Source: Thermoanaerobacter kivui (GTDB taxonomy: Bacteria > Bacillota > Thermoanaerobacteria > Thermoanaerobacterales > Thermoanaerobacteraceae). From it: a DNA stretch of 64,000 nt. The DNA lies in the NCBI RefSeq assembly GCF_000763575.1, contig NZ_CP009170.1, positions 211,501 through 275,500 of the forward strand, in the 5' to 3' direction. Numbering within the stretch: the stretch's first letter is position 1; each line of letters opens with the position of its first letter. The position numbers and the translations under genes are program-made. Shown piece by piece: positions 1 through 12,500 of this stretch. The notes beneath the pieces were generated by a model that had not been told where the DNA came from, made no database searches, and worked only from the letters and a program-made list of their open reading frames with translations.

Positions 1-20
1 AATAGAGGCGAAGATATAAA

Positions 21-1016
21 TTAATGAAGTATAGTGATTAAAAATATTCCGTATAACACTCCTCCAAACATCAGCACAAAAGGATTGACTGACTTTCTAA
101 TATTTATCCACATTAAATTTAAAATAGCTGAAGTTAAAGCTAACATGGCACTTAAAAAAGCTATTCCTGTTATGTTCCACGGGGTAAACAGTATACCAAC
201 AGTAACTGGTATGGAAGACTGAAACACCATTGCACCTGTTATATTTCCAAGTGCAAGGGTGTCTTTTTTTTGTCCTACCCATACAATAGAATTGAGTTTT
301 TCAGGCAATTCTGTTGCAATAGGTGTTATGACAATTGAAAGTATAAGAGGTGAAATTCCCATCATGTGAGACAAATCTTTTACATATCCTACAAACAAGT
401 GAGCGCCAAAAATTATTCCTAAAAGGGAAAGAGCAAGTTGCGTAGTTATCCAAAACAAGTTGGTGTCTACACTAAACACTTTTGTAAAATATAAAGTTCC
501 TATGTTTTCTTCTATTTTCTGCTCGTCTGAAAAAGTGCGCTTTACGTAGAGAGCGTATGATACTAATATTAATACAACTGCAAAAGTTCTCACTTCATTA
601 AATTGGTTAAAAACAGAGGTAAAAATTGCAACAGTGTATACTAAAATAAAATACATTAAATCTCTGCGAAATACCTTTTTATTTGCATTCATTTTTAATG
701 TTCTTTTTCCGAAAAGAGAATAAATTATGACGGCAGCACCCGTTATCAAAAATCCTAAGGTAGAAAGCATAAAAGGAGCGCCCAGAATAGCACCTGTAGC
801 TATTTGGCTTGCTTCCCTTCCTCCATAAAAAAGTATAGCGATAATTGGTATAATTGTTTCTGGAAGTGCTGTACCTACAGCAGCCAGAATACTTCCGACA
901 ACCCCTTGACTTAAGTTTAGCTTTTTCCCAAACCATTCTATTGAGTTTGTAAATAAGACACAGGCAAAAAGTATAAAAGCGAGACTAAAAAGCAGCATCA
1001 GTATATCTTGTGTCAA
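21..1016 (-). CDS. CaCA-family sodium/calcium exchanger-like membrane protein
   Basis: This is a 331-residue, almost wholly hydrophobic protein of the Ca2+/cation antiporter (CaCA, YrbG-like) family. The two inverted alpha-repeats are visible: GTALPE at residues 48-53 in the first half and TPIATELPEK at about 232-241 in the second. The acidic residue in each repeat binds the cation in this family. About ten membrane segments are separated by a basic central loop near residues 105-120. The start is a TTG with AAGGAG nine bases upstream. It is transcribed divergently from addB and has no operon partner in view. The substrate ion cannot be told from the sequence; Ca2+/Na+ or Ca2+/H+ exchange is the family norm. 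The length is normal for the family and nothing looks damaged. Confidence 0.85.
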   Translation of the reverse strand: MTQDILMLLFSLAFILFACVLFTNSIEWFGKKLNLSQGVVGSILAAVGTALPETIIPIIAILFYGGREASQIATGAILGAPFMLSTLGFLITGAAVIIYSLFGKRTLKMNANKKVFRRDLMYFILVYTVAIFTSVFNQFNEVRTFAVVLILVSYALYVKRTFSDEQKIEENIGTLYFTKVFSVDTNLFWITTQLALSLLGIIFGAHLFVGYVKDLSHMMGISPLILSIVITPIATELPEKLNSIVWVGQKKDTLALGNITGAMVFQSSIPVTVGILFTPWNITGIAFLSAMLALTSAILNLMWINIRKSVNPFVLMFGGVLYGIFLITILH

Positions 1017-1177
1017 TTTTTACAACTCCTTTTTGGGTGGTGTTTTAGACCATTTACAGTAATGTATTGTACCACAAAACGAGAATATAATTCAATAGTT
1101 TGAGTCTCTTCACCAAACATTAATAATGTGGTAACATTTATATTAGATATGTCTTTTCGCTTAAAGGAGTGGACGAT

Positions 1178-4100
1178 ATGAGTATAAGATTTATATATGG
1201 AAGAGCAGGTACAGGCAAGACTACTTTTTGCCTTAACGATATAAAAAGAAAATTAAATGATGGAAAGTCTCACCTCCTTATACTACTTGTCCCCGAACAA
1301 TTTACCTTTGAGGCAGAAAAATATCTTTTAAATACAATTGAAAAAGATGAAAAGATGAGGGCACAAGTTTTAAGTTTTAAGACTTTGGCAAATAGGGTAT
1401 TTACAGAAGTTGGAGGTCTTACCCGTCAGCACATGAAATCCTGCGGAAGGTCAATGCTTATTTATAAAATAATGGAAGACATACAAAAAGACCTTAAGGT
1501 TTATTCTAAAGCCTCCAGGCAGCAGGGTTTTATCAAAAAAGTTTCAGAAGTTATAACAGAGCTTAAAAGATTTGAAGTGACTCCTGAAAAGTTATTAGAG
1601 ATAACTGAAACAATAGATAATTTAGGATTAAGAGAAAAACTAAAAGACATAAGTTTAATATATTCTAAATTTGAAGAGAGTTTACACCAAAATTATATAG
1701 ACCAAGAGGATGAGTTGACTCTTTTAGCAGAGAAACTTGAATATTCTTCTCAATTTGAAGGAGCGGAATTTTGGATAGACGGCTTTACGGGTTTTACGCC
1801 AAAGCAGTACAGGGTAATAGAAAAGCTTTTAAAAAAAGCATCAAGAGTAAATATTACTCTCTGTATGGACACTTCTAATATCTCTGCTGAAATTGATACT
1901 ACAGACCTTTTTTACACCACTAAAAAGACAGAAAGCAAACTTTTAGAGATTTGTCAAAGAAATAATATATCCTATGAAAAACCAGTAAATTTGAATATAG
2001 GGATTCCACAGAGATTTAAAGAAAGTGAAGAACTAAGTTTTATAGAAAAACATCTCTTTTCCTACCCTTACAAAGTATATCTAAAAGAAACAGAGGATAT
2101 AAGCATATTTAAGGCTGTCAATGTCTATAGCGAAGTTGAAGAGACTGCAAGAGATATCATAAGGCTCGTGAGAGATGAGGGGTTTAGGTATTCTGACATT
2201 GTGGTAGCTACTCGCGATTTAAATAGATATCATAAACTCATAAAAGCTATATTTTCTCAATATGGAATTTCCTGTTTTATAGACATAAAGATGGAAATAA
2301 AAAACAATCCCATCATCGTTTTTATAACCTCCCTTTTTGACATTCATTTAAAAAGATGGTCTTATGAGTCTGTTTTTAGATACCTAAAGACAGGTTTTAC
2401 AGATTTAGAAAAAGAGGACATAAACCTTATTGAGAATTATGTTTTAGCTAACGGTATAAAGGGAGATAAATGGAAAGAGGAAGTTTGGAATTACAGGTTA
2501 AATTACAGATTTGATAGACTTTCAATAGAGGAAGATGAAAAAGAGATAATAGAGAGAGTGAATGAGATAAAAGGAAAAATCGCAACTCCCTTACAGGATT
2601 TTTATAAGAAGTTTTCTAAATCAAAGAATATTAAAGAAGCTTGTGGTACTTTGTATGATTTTTTAGTTGAAATGAAATTGCCTCAAAAGATTGAAAAATT
2701 GATTGAAAAGTTTAAACAAGAAAAGGAATTTGACACGGCAAATCAATATGCACAAGTGTGGGATATTGTTGTAGATGTTTTAGACCAAATGGTAGAAGTG
2801 ATGGGGGAGGAAAAAGTTACAGCAGAGCAGTTTGCAAAGATATTAAGCATAGGATTTGATGAATATCAAATTGGAAGTATTCCTCCTGCACTTGATGAAG
2901 TTTTGGTTACCAGTGTCGATAAGATGAAAAGTCACAATGCAAAAGCTCTTTACATAATCGGCGTAAATGATGGTATATTTCCTGCTTCTCTTTTTGAGGA
3001 AGGAATTTTGACAGATGGGGAGAGGGAAATTTTAGCTTCCCACAATGTGGAGTTGGACAGAGATACAAAGACTAAGATATTTGAAGAGCAATTTTTAGTC
3101 TACACTGCCCTGACTTCCACAAGTAAATTTTTAAAGATAAGTTATCCCATTGCTGACCATGAAGGGAAAAGCTTAAAACCCTCTATAATAATTTCCCGCT
3201 TGAAAAAGATTTTTCCTAGAATAAAGCAGTTGAGCAATGTGGTGGAGATGGATACGGAAGAAGAAAATTTAAATAGGGTTTCAACACCTCCTCCCACTTT
3301 TAATGAGATGATAAAGTCAATTAAGATGTGGGATATCACAAATAAAATGCATCCTCTGTGGTTGGATGTGTATAAATGGTATGCTAAAAGTGAATCATGG
3401 AAGCCGAAATTGACAAGGGCTTTAGAAGGACTTTATTACACTAATCAGGTTGAAAAAGTACCTGCCCACAAGGTAAAAAAGTTGTATGGGGATGAAATGT
3501 ATTTTAGCGTATCCAGACTTGAAAAATACGCAGCTTGTCCTTTTGCTTATTTTGTGCAATACGGTCTTAAAGCGAAAGAAAGAAAAATCTATAGTTTTGA
3601 ACCGCCTGATTTAGGGACTTTTATGCACAATGTCCTTGACAGGTTTTCTAAAGCACTGGAGGAAGAAGGACTTACTTGGCAGGATATTGACAGAGAGTGG
3701 TGCGATGAGGCTGTGGCTATTATTGTGGATGACATGATACAAAAAATACCAGGATATATTTTAAACAGCAGCCCCAGATACAAATATCTTGCTGAAAGGT
3801 TAAAAAGAGTGCTTTCTAATGCGGTATGGGTGGTATCTGAGCATATAAAGAGAAGTTCTTTTGTGCCTTTAGACCATGAGGTTGCTTTTGGCGATAACCA
3901 AAAGTATCCTCCTATAAAGATTGTGCTGTCAAACGGTGAGGAGATAAATCTCATAGGGAGGATAGACAGGGTTGATATATTTGAAAAAGAGGATGAAGCC
4001 TATATAAGGATAATAGATTACAAGTCTGGCAACAAAACTTTAGACCTTTCAGATGTTTTCTATGGTTTAGAACTTCAGCTTTTGATATATTTAGATGCTA

Positions 4101-4639
4101 TATTAGAAAGTGCAATAAAGGGAAACACAAATTTAAATCCGGCTGGCATATTCTACTTTAAAATAGATGACCCGATTATAAAGGCAGATAAAGATATATC
4201 AGATGAAGAGTTGCAAATGCAGATTTTTAAAAAATTGAGGCTGGAAGGGCTTGTTTTAAATGATGCTCAAATTATAAAAGAGATGGACAAATCAATTGAA
4301 GGTACTTCTTATATAATTCCAGCAACAATCAATAAAGACGGGAGTGTAGGCAAAAACACCAAAGGAGCTACAAAAGAGCAGTTTGAATTGTTGAGAAAAC
4401 ACGTCAAAAAAACTATACAGCGTTTGACCGAACAGATGCTAGAAGGAGATATTTCAATTTCTCCATATAAAAAAGATAAAGAGACTCCTTGTAAATATTG
4501 CCCTTACTCTTCTGTCTGCCAATTTGAAACGAATTTTAAAGGGAATGAGTACAGGGTTATAAAGAGTAAAGATGTTGAGGAGATATGGAGTATATTGGAA
4601 CAGGAAGTGAAGTCAGATGGAAACCAAATGGACTTATGA
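1178..4639 (+). CDS. addB: ATP-dependent helicase/nuclease subunit B (AddB/RexB)
   Basis: AddB pairs with AddA to resect double-strand DNA ends and start RecA-dependent repair, the Firmicute counterpart of RecBCD. The N-terminus carries a Walker A motif (GRAGTGKTT, about residues 7-15). The C-terminal nuclease domain has IIDYKSGNK and a downstream QLLIY motif. Four cysteines sit at about 787, 1105, 1108 and 1114, the spacing of the 4Fe-4S staple that closes the AddB nuclease fold. I chose ATG 1178 because AAAGGAG lies eight bases upstream; an in-frame GTG nine bases earlier overlaps that ribosome binding site. The 1153-residue length is normal. The 3' end overlaps addA by 23 bp, so the two are very likely translationally coupled. 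Confidence 0.95.
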   Translation: MSIRFIYGRAGTGKTTFCLNDIKRKLNDGKSHLLILLVPEQFTFEAEKYLLNTIEKDEKMRAQVLSFKTLANRVFTEVGGLTRQHMKSCGRSMLIYKIMEDIQKDLKVYSKASRQQGFIKKVSEVITELKRFEVTPEKLLEITETIDNLGLREKLKDISLIYSKFEESLHQNYIDQEDELTLLAEKLEYSSQFEGAEFWIDGFTGFTPKQYRVIEKLLKKASRVNITLCMDTSNISAEIDTTDLFYTTKKTESKLLEICQRNNISYEKPVNLNIGIPQRFKESEELSFIEKHLFSYPYKVYLKETEDISIFKAVNVYSEVEETARDIIRLVRDEGFRYSDIVVATRDLNRYHKLIKAIFSQYGISCFIDIKMEIKNNPIIVFITSLFDIHLKRWSYESVFRYLKTGFTDLEKEDINLIENYVLANGIKGDKWKEEVWNYRLNYRFDRLSIEEDEKEIIERVNEIKGKIATPLQDFYKKFSKSKNIKEACGTLYDFLVEMKLPQKIEKLIEKFKQEKEFDTANQYAQVWDIVVDVLDQMVEVMGEEKVTAEQFAKILSIGFDEYQIGSIPPALDEVLVTSVDKMKSHNAKALYIIGVNDGIFPASLFEEGILTDGEREILASHNVELDRDTKTKIFEEQFLVYTALTSTSKFLKISYPIADHEGKSLKPSIIISRLKKIFPRIKQLSNVVEMDTEEENLNRVSTPPPTFNEMIKSIKMWDITNKMHPLWLDVYKWYAKSESWKPKLTRALEGLYYTNQVEKVPAHKVKKLYGDEMYFSVSRLEKYAACPFAYFVQYGLKAKERKIYSFEPPDLGTFMHNVLDRFSKALEEEGLTWQDIDREWCDEAVAIIVDDMIQKIPGYILNSSPRYKYLAERLKRVLSNAVWVVSEHIKRSSFVPLDHEVAFGDNQKYPPIKIVLSNGEEINLIGRIDRVDIFEKEDEAYIRIIDYKSGNKTLDLSDVFYGLELQLLIYLDAILESAIKGNTNLNPAGIFYFKIDDPIIKADKDISDEELQMQIFKKLRLEGLVLNDAQIIKEMDKSIEGTSYIIPATINKDGSVGKNTKGATKEQFELLRKHVKKTIQRLTEQMLEGDISISPYKKDKETPCKYCPYSSVCQFETNFKGNEYRVIKSKDVEEIWSILEQEVKSDGNQMDL

Positions 4640-7600
4640 ACAGCAGCTGGCCATAAATACAAGGGGCAGTAATCTCTTGGTGGCAGCAGGTGCAGGCTCT
4701 GGCAAAACGGCTGTCTTAGTTGAAAGAATCATAAAACTTGTCACGGATGACAAAAATCCTGTAGATATTGATAAACTTTTAGTTGTTACTTTTACAAATG
4801 CTGCTGCCTCTGAAATGAGAGAAAGGATAGCAGAAGCGTTGATTTCTAAGTTAGAGCAAAATCCGGAAGACAGGCGGCTTAGCAATCAGCTAACATTACT
4901 TAACAAAGCTACAATCACCACAATTCACTCCTTCTGCTTGGAAGTAGTGAGAAATAACTTTTTTCTCATAGATTTAGACCCTAACTTTAGAATAGGGGAT
5001 GATACAGAAACTTTACTTTTAAAATTAGAGGCGTTAGAGGAGCTTTTTGAGGAATTATATCAAAAAGAGGATAATGAAGATTTTTTGACATTGGTTGAAA
5101 GTTATGGAGGCACAAGGGACGATAAACCCCTTGTAGATATTCTTTTAAAATTGTACGACTTTGTAAAATCACTTCCCTGGCCTGAAAGATGGCTTGGAGA
5201 TGTATTACTGAGCTTCGAAGTTAAAGAAGATTTTAATTTTGAAAAATCGCAATGGGCTGCAGTCATCTTAGACAGTTTAAAAGTAGAAATGTCAGGGCTT
5301 TTAAATGGAATGTATGTGGCAATTGCTAAACTTCATAGTGAAAATAGGCTACAAAGCTATCTTGATAATTTTGAAATAGAGGCGGGAAATTTGGAAAAAC
5401 TTCTAGACTGTGAAAATTGGGAGGAATTTAGAAAACAGATAAATGCTATAGAGTTTGATAGACTTCCCAGAGCAGGTAAAGATGCAGACCCTAAAGTAAA
5501 AGATGAAGTGACAAAAATAAGAAATGAGGTTAAAGCTAAAATTAAGGAGATAAGAAATAAGTTTTTTTCAGATGACATAGAAAAAATTGAAGAAGAAATT
5601 AAAGCTTTGTACCCTAACATGAAGGCTTTAGTGGATTTGATTTTACTTTTTGATAAAAAATATGCTGATAAAAAAAGGGAAAAAAGCATTATAGACTTTA
5701 ATGACATTGAACATTTTGCACTGCAAATTTTGACAGAAGTCGATGAAAACGGGAATGTGAAGCCTTCAGAGGCAGCTTTGATGTATAGAGAAAAATTCCA
5801 AGAAATTTTTGTGGATGAATATCAAGATTCTAATTTAATACAGGAAGTTATACTAAGCACTATAGCCCGAGAAGACACACCTAACAGGTTTATGGTAGGA
5901 GATGTAAAACAGAGCATATACAGGTTTAGGCAGGCAAATCCTTATATATTTTTTGAAAAGTACAATACTTATTCTTCAAAAGAGGAAGATAAAAATAAAA
6001 AGATACTGCTTTATAAAAATTTCAGAAGCAGACCCCAAATCATAGATGCGGTAAATTTCATTTTCAAAAAGATAATGTCTAAGAATGTAGGTGAGATAGA
6101 TTATACAGAGGAAGAAAAGTTAAATTGTGGAGCAGATTTTGGAACACCTCCTCTTGATGCCATTGTAGGTGGACCTGTGGAAATACATTTGATAGAGAAA
6201 AATGATGAAACTCCTGAAGAGGAAGAATTAGAGGTTTATGGGGAAGAAGAGGAAGAGATTATTGACAACATACAAGTAGAAGCAAAGGTGGTAGCTCAAA
6301 GGATAAAGGAATTAGTTACACAAAATGAGAAAAATACCTTTATGGTTTATGATAAAAACCTCAAAAATTACAGGCCTGTGGAGTATAGGGATATAGTAAT
6401 ACTTTTGAGGGCTACAGAAAGATGGGCACCTGTATTTTTAGAAGAATTTATAAATGCCGGTATTCCTGCTTTTGCGGACACAGGAACGGGATACTTTGAA
6501 ACAACGGAGATAAAGACTATAATATCCCTCCTTCAGGTGATAGACAACCCAATGCAAGATATTCCATTGTTGGCAGTTTTGAGGTCTCCTATTTTTTCCT
6601 TTACCCCAGAAGAATTAATTGACATAAGGTTAGAAGAGCCTAATAGAGCTATATATGAAGCACTTAAAAAGGTATCACAAAGGGAGGATGAATTAGGGCA
6701 AAAAGCTAAAAGTTTCTTAGAATCATTGAAAAAGTGGCAAGAGGAAGCCATTTATATACCGGTGGATGAGTTTTTGTGGTATTTATATCAAGACACTGGT
6801 TATTATGCCTATGTAGGGGCAATGCCTCAAGGAGCGCAGAGGCAGGCAAACTTGAGGATTTTGTTTGAAAGGGCAAAGCAGTACGAGGAAACAAGTTTTA
6901 AAGGGCTGTTTAACTTTATCAATTTTATAAACCGCCTCAAAGTCAGCAGTGGCGATATGGGAAGTGCTAAAATAGTAGGAGAAAATGAAAATGTAGTCAG
7001 GATAATGAGTATACACAAAAGTAAAGGTCTTGAATTCCCGGTAGTCATAGTGGCAGGGTTAGGTAAACAGTTTAATTTAAAGGATTTAAGTCAAAGCGTA
7101 TTGTACCATCATTTATTAGGATTGGGCCCTGAGTTTGTGGACTTCAAGAGAAGAATTTCTTATCCCAGCATTGTGAAAGAGGCAATAAAAAACAAAATAA
7201 AGTTAGAAAGCCTTTCTGAAGAGATGAGAGTTTTGTACGTTGCTTTGACAAGGGCAAAAGAAAAGTTAATATTAGTTGGAAGTGTTAAAGACATAAAGGG
7301 AAAAGTGAAAAAATGGTGCAATATTGCTATGTTGGAGAGTAAGGTGCCTGAGTATGAAATTTTAAGAAGTAAAAGTTATATAGATTGGATAGGTCCTGCT
7401 GTTATAAAGCATGCGGATTTAAAACCTTTAAGGGATTTTGCACAGGTACAATATGTGGCTGTGGAAGAGGATAGCTCACAGTGGCAGGTAAGGATTTGGA
7501 ATAAAAAAGATGTGATTTTTGATAAAAAACAGGTTGAGGAAGAGACAAACTTATTGCAAAAGCTTGAAAACTTAGATTTAGATAGCCCTAGCAGTGAATT

Positions 7601-8309
7601 TTATGATGAAGTGACAAGGCGTTTAAATTATGTATATCCTTATGAAAAAGCCTGCCATTTGCCTGCGAAACTTTCTGTTACAGAAATTAAAAGAATTTTA
7701 AACGAAGAAGTAATAGATGAGGACACTACTTCAATATTTGAAAAAACAGTCCTTAAAATCCCTGCCTTTTTAGAAAAGAAAAAAGGACTTACTGCAGCCG
7801 AAAAAGGTATAGCTATGCACCTTGTCATGCAAAAATTAGATTTAAATGGGGATTTGAGTGTAGAAGGCATAAAGAAGCAAATTAAGAATATGGTGGATAG
7901 AGAGATTTTGACAGAAGCACAGGCTAAAGAGATAGACATAAGAAGAATTGAAGAATTTTTTAGAGCTTCTCTTGGAAGGAGAATGTTAAGTTCTCAAAAT
8001 GTAAAAAGGGAAGTGCCTTTCCATATAAAAATTAAAAGTACAGAAGTTTACAAAGATTTGCCTGAAGAATACGAAAATGAATTTATAGCTGTGCAAGGCA
8101 TTATTGACTGCTTTTTTGAAGAAGAGGGAGAAATAATCCTTATTGATTACAAGACGGATTATGTGACAGAGGAAATGATGGAGGAAATAAAAGAAAAATA
8201 TAAAGTGCAGATAGATCTTTATGCAAAGGCTTTAGAAAAGATTACTGGCAAAAGAGTCAAAGAAAAATATATTTACCTCTTCTTTAATGGAATGATTCTG
8301 GAATATTAA
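4617..8309 (+). CDS. addA: ATP-dependent helicase/nuclease subunit A (AddA)
   Basis: AddA is the UvrD-type 3'-5' helicase motor and second nuclease of the AddAB complex. Walker A is AAGAGSGKT near residues 23-31, followed by [10 protein letters not shown] (motif Ia), the Walker B-type FVDEYQDSN near residue 400, [11 protein letters not shown] (motif III region), [11 protein letters not shown] (motif V) and VALTRAK (motif VI). The C-terminal RecB-like nuclease motif is LIDYKTDYV near residue 1175. The 1230-residue length fits Firmicute AddA. It overlaps addB at its start and is followed after ten bases by sbcD, so four end-processing genes form one apparent operon. No damage is seen. Confidence 0.96.
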   Translation: METKWTYEQQLAINTRGSNLLVAAGAGSGKTAVLVERIIKLVTDDKNPVDIDKLLVVTFTNAAASEMRERIAEALISKLEQNPEDRRLSNQLTLLNKATITTIHSFCLEVVRNNFFLIDLDPNFRIGDDTETLLLKLEALEELFEELYQKEDNEDFLTLVESYGGTRDDKPLVDILLKLYDFVKSLPWPERWLGDVLLSFEVKEDFNFEKSQWAAVILDSLKVEMSGLLNGMYVAIAKLHSENRLQSYLDNFEIEAGNLEKLLDCENWEEFRKQINAIEFDRLPRAGKDADPKVKDEVTKIRNEVKAKIKEIRNKFFSDDIEKIEEEIKALYPNMKALVDLILLFDKKYADKKREKSIIDFNDIEHFALQILTEVDENGNVKPSEAALMYREKFQEIFVDEYQDSNLIQEVILSTIAREDTPNRFMVGDVKQSIYRFRQANPYIFFEKYNTYSSKEEDKNKKILLYKNFRSRPQIIDAVNFIFKKIMSKNVGEIDYTEEEKLNCGADFGTPPLDAIVGGPVEIHLIEKNDETPEEEELEVYGEEEEEIIDNIQVEAKVVAQRIKELVTQNEKNTFMVYDKNLKNYRPVEYRDIVILLRATERWAPVFLEEFINAGIPAFADTGTGYFETTEIKTIISLLQVIDNPMQDIPLLAVLRSPIFSFTPEELIDIRLEEPNRAIYEALKKVSQREDELGQKAKSFLESLKKWQEEAIYIPVDEFLWYLYQDTGYYAYVGAMPQGAQRQANLRILFERAKQYEETSFKGLFNFINFINRLKVSSGDMGSAKIVGENENVVRIMSIHKSKGLEFPVVIVAGLGKQFNLKDLSQSVLYHHLLGLGPEFVDFKRRISYPSIVKEAIKNKIKLESLSEEMRVLYVALTRAKEKLILVGSVKDIKGKVKKWCNIAMLESKVPEYEILRSKSYIDWIGPAVIKHADLKPLRDFAQVQYVAVEEDSSQWQVRIWNKKDVIFDKKQVEEETNLLQKLENLDLDSPSSEFYDEVTRRLNYVYPYEKACHLPAKLSVTEIKRILNEEVIDEDTTSIFEKTVLKIPAFLEKKKGLTAAEKGIAMHLVMQKLDLNGDLSVEGIKKQIKNMVDREILTEAQAKEIDIRRIEEFFRASLGRRMLSSQNVKREVPFHIKIKSTEVYKDLPEEYENEFIAVQGIIDCFFEEEGEIILIDYKTDYVTEEMMEEIKEKYKVQIDLYAKALEKITGKRVKEKYIYLFFNGMILEY

Positions 8310-8319
8310 GGGTGATAAA

Positions 8320-9537
8320 ATGAGGATTTTACATACTTCAGACTGGCATTTGGGAAAAAGCCTTGAAAATTTTTCAAGGATTGAAGAGCAGGAGAAATTT
8401 TTAGAGGATTTTGTGCAGATGGTGGAGGAAAACAATGTAGACCTGGTCATAATTGCCGGGGATATATACGATTCTTCAAACCCTCCTGCAAGGGCGGAAA
8501 TGCTTTTTTACACAACTTTAAAAAAACTTTCCAACGGGGAAAGAGTGATTTTGGTCATAGCAGGAAATCATGATAATCCAGAGAGACTTTCAGCTGCAAG
8601 CCCCTTTGCTTATGAGCACGGAGTGATACTTTTAGGTACTCCTAAAAGTATTGTGCCCAAAGGAGACTTTGGGAAATTTAAAATTTTAGATTCGGGAGAA
8701 GGTTTTTTAGAAATTGAGATAAAAGGTGAAAAAGCTGTAATTATAGCTCTTCCTTATCCCAGTGAAAAAAGGCTAAATGAAATTTTTACATCAGAATTGG
8801 AGGAAGAGAAAAGGCAGAAAAGTTACTCTGAAAGAGTTGGTGAAATTTTTAATGACCTTTCGAAAAAATACAGAGAAGATACTATAAACATTGCGGTATC
8901 TCATATTTTTGTTGCAGGAGGAGAGGAGTCAGGTTCAGAAAGGCCTATTCAGTTAGGAGGAAGTTTTACAGTAGAAATAAGGCACCTGCCACAAAAGGCG
9001 CAGTACATAGCTCTCGGACACCTTCACAAACCTCAGAGAATTTCTTCTACTCTTCCTGCTTATTATTCTGGTTCCCCTCTTCAGTACAGCAAAAGTGAGA
9101 TGAACCATTCTAAATGTGCTTATTTAGTAGATTTAAAGGCAGGAGAACCTGCACTTGTGAAGGAAATATATTTTAAAAATTACAAGCCTATTGAAGTGTT
9201 TAGGTGTAATGGCATAGAGGAGGCTTTAGAGATTTGCAATGAATACAGGGATAAAGATATATGGGCATATTTCGAGATTAAATCTGAGTCTCCACTGCCT
9301 TCTTCAAAGATAAAAGAAATGAAGAGCATATTACCGGATATAGTTGAAATAAAGCCAATTTTGCCAGAGGATGAAATGGAAATTGAAGACTATGAGATAG
9401 ATGAAAAAAGTGTAAAGGAACTTTTTGAAGAATTTTATTTAAAGGAAAACAAAGTTCCTCCAACAGAGGAGGTTTTAGAACTTTTTATGAGTATAATAAA
9501 GGAAGAGGATGAGGAAGATGAGACCTCTGAAGCTTAA
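8320..9537 (+). CDS. sbcD: SbcD/Mre11 family exonuclease subunit
   Basis: SbcD is the Mn2+-dependent nuclease of the SbcCD (Mre11-Rad50) complex, which cleaves hairpins and protein-blocked DNA ends. The metallophosphoesterase motifs are in order: HTSDWHLGK (residues 5-13), GDIYDSSNPP (about 47-56), GNHDNPERL (about 84-92), VSHIFVAGG and GHLHKPQ. At 405 residues it is a normal SbcD, with a C-terminal acidic tail rich in Glu and Asp. It begins ten bases after addA and its last 29 bases overlap the start of sbcC, supporting coupled expression of nuclease and ATPase subunits. Confidence 0.95.
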   Translation: MRILHTSDWHLGKSLENFSRIEEQEKFLEDFVQMVEENNVDLVIIAGDIYDSSNPPARAEMLFYTTLKKLSNGERVILVIAGNHDNPERLSAASPFAYEHGVILLGTPKSIVPKGDFGKFKILDSGEGFLEIEIKGEKAVIIALPYPSEKRLNEIFTSELEEEKRQKSYSERVGEIFNDLSKKYREDTINIAVSHIFVAGGEESGSERPIQLGGSFTVEIRHLPQKAQYIALGHLHKPQRISSTLPAYYSGSPLQYSKSEMNHSKCAYLVDLKAGEPALVKEIYFKNYKPIEVFRCNGIEEALEICNEYRDKDIWAYFEIKSESPLPSSKIKEMKSILPDIVEIKPILPEDEMEIEDYEIDEKSVKELFEEFYLKENKVPPTEEVLELFMSIIKEEDEEDETSEA

Positions 9538-12500
9538 AATTGCAGGGCTTAATAGTTTTGTAGAAGAACAAATTATTGATTTTGAAGTCCTAACAGAAAA
9601 AGGACTTTTTGGCATATTTGGTCCCACAGGAAGTGGAAAATCCACTATTATAGATGCAATTACTCTTTCAATGTACGGAAAAATTCCCAGAAATAGCAAG
9701 GATTTTATAAATACTCAATCTACATCTATGTCTTTGACATACCAGTTTGAAATAGGTGTTGATGGGGCAAGAAAAAGGTATATAGTTGAGAGAAATGTAA
9801 AAAGGGACGCAAAAAGCGGCGGTTATAAAACTACATTAGCAAGACTGCGGGAAATAGGGGAAAGTGGAGAAAGAGTTTTGGCAGAAAAAGATAGGGAAGT
9901 TCAGCAAAAAATAGTGGATTTAATTGGACTTACAGCAGAGGATTTTACTCGTTCTGTAGTGCTTCCACAAGGGAAATTTAGTGAATTTTTAAAGCTAACA
10001 GGCAAAGAAAGAAGGGACATGTTAGAGAGGATTTTTGGCTTAGAAAAGTATGGAAGCAAATTACTTGTTAGAATAAGAGATGTAAAGAGAGAAAAAAGTA
10101 ATTTATTGAATGAGGTAAATGCGAAGTTAAGTCAGCACGAAGGTGTTACTAAAGAAGCATTGGAAGATTTAAAGAAAAAGTTTGAGATTTTAAAAGAAGA
10201 AGAGAAAACTTTAAAAGAACAAAAGGATAAATTAGATAAAGAAAGGGAAAAACTTAAAGGGATATGGGAAAAACAGCAGGAATTAAATCAATTTTTGCAT
10301 AAGAAGGAAGTCTTAGACCGTAAGTTAAAAGAAATAGAAGATAAAAAGGAAAAGTTAAAAAAAGCGGAAAAGGCATTATCAGTAAAACCGTATATAGACT
10401 CTTTAGTGGAGACAGAGAAAAAACTCATTTTAAATCAAAAGGATGTGGAAAAGTATTCTAAAGAGTTGGAGGAGGCTGAAAAATTACTTGAGAAGGTAGA
10501 AAAAGAATATGAGGCTTCATTAAAAGAAAAGGAAGAAAAAATTCCTCTCATAATTGAAAAGGAAGAAAGGCTTAAAAGGGCTTTTAAACTGAGAGATGAG
10601 ATAAAAAAGATTAATAGTGAAAGGGAGAAACTTGTAAAGGAGTATAAAGATTTAAAAAAGCAGATAGATGGGATAGAAAGAGAAATAAAAGCCCTGTCCG
10701 ATTCTATAGATATAGCAAAAAAAAGCTTAAGTGAGAAGGAAAAAAGAATTAATGAAATTAAAGTTGATTCGAATAAAAGGGAAAAAATTTTTGCTGCTTT
10801 TGAGATTCAGAAAGAGTTTGAAAGGGCAGACAAAGAGAAAAAAGAAAAGGAGAAAAGAACTTTAGAATTAAAAGAGCTAATAGGTAAGCAGCAGAAAGAT
10901 ATTGAAAAAATAGACAATTTATTGAAACAAAAAGAAAAAGAAATACAAGAGGTTGACAATAATATAAAAAATCTTGAAATGCAAAAGCCTCCCACAAATG
11001 AAGACCTTTTGGACCTGCAAAAAAGTTTAGAAAGAAAAAGATTAGAAATTTTAGAATTAAAAGAAAAAGAAAAGTTAAAAAATGAGACGGAAAATAATTT
11101 AAAAGAAATTTTAAAAATAAAAGAAGAAATAAATAATGAGATAAAAGAGATTGAAGAGAAATTAAAAAATAAGAATAATAGTTTGGAAGAAGTAAAAAAA
11201 GATATAGAGGAACTTGTAAAAAACAACATGGCAGGTGAACTGGCAGAGGGATTAAAAGAAGGTGTTCCCTGTCCTGTCTGTGGTTCGATTCATCATGTAA
11301 GATTGGCACAAAAGGTAGAGGAAGACTTAATAAAAGAAAAGCAGGAAATAAAGGCAAACTTAGAAAAGGATATAATGGACTATCAAAGTAAGCTTTTTAA
11401 ATTAAAAGGTGAATTATCAGGAATAGAAGTCAAAGAAGAGATGTATAAAAAAGAATATGATAAACTGTGGGATATATTAAAAGACATTAACCTTTTAAAG
11501 TTAGAAGAAGAATTAAATAAGATGGAGTCTGATTTTATACAGTGGAAAGAAAAATTAGAAAAATGGAATAAGAGTAAGGAAGAATTAGAGACCTTAATTA
11601 AAAAATTAAAGGAGGAAAAAGCAAGTTTAGATTTAGAACATACAAGATTAAAAGAAGGTATAAATAAAGATATTAGCCTTTTGAAAGAGTTTGAGTCTTC
11701 TCTTGAGGCTATTAGTATAACTTACAGTGAATTAGAAGGTCAGTTAAGAATATCAAGGGAAGAATTGGGGATTTCAGATTTTAAAGAAAAAGTGGAGGAG
11801 ATAAATCAAAAAGAGAGGGAAATAGAAGGCCTGAGGAATGAAATAGAGAATTTTAAAAATACGATTGAAGAATTGACAAATAAAAAGGAAACCCTTTCAA
11901 ACAATCTCAATGCTCTTTCAATAAGGAAAGGACAGATAGAGGAAATAGGTAAGGAAAAAAGTAAAAACCTTCGGGAGAGGCAGCAGGAGTTTGATTCTTT
12001 ATCAGAAGGTAGAGACATAGAAGAATATTTAAAAGAGATTCAGTATAATAAAGAAAAAATTACAAAAATGGAGAGTGTTTTAAAAGAAACTTTAGAAAAG
12101 GCAAGAAAGGATAAACAAAATATAGAGAGTAAAAAGATATCTGCCCTTGAGAGTCGGGACCTTTTAAATAATATGTTTAGGGAACAAAGTGAAAAATTAG
12201 AAAATGCTCTATTAGAAAAGGGATTTAAGGATAAAAAAGAGGCTTTGGAGTATTTATTAGACAGTGAAAATATTAAAAAAATTGAGAAAGAAATTAAGAA
12301 TTTTGAAAATGAATATGTATCTGTAAACAAAAGTATAGACAGACTGATGGAGATATTAAAGGGGCAGAAAATTAATGAAGAAGAATGGAATCAATTAGAA
12401 GAAAGCATTAAAGGGTTGGAACAGGTCTTAAACGAAAAAAGGAAGGAAATAGGCGCTACAGAAAAGGCTATTTCAGATATGCAAGAGAATTTGCAAAAAG

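Noticed and set aside
1081-1168. Promoter between the exchanger gene and addB
   Set aside because: A TATAAT occurs at 1086-1091 but no acceptable -35 hexamer lies at the proper distance on the same strand.
10758-11357. Long Phe/Leu/Ser-rich frames antisense to the sbcC coiled coil
   Set aside because: They are the complement of Glu/Lys-rich coiled-coil codons; no start signal or family feature.
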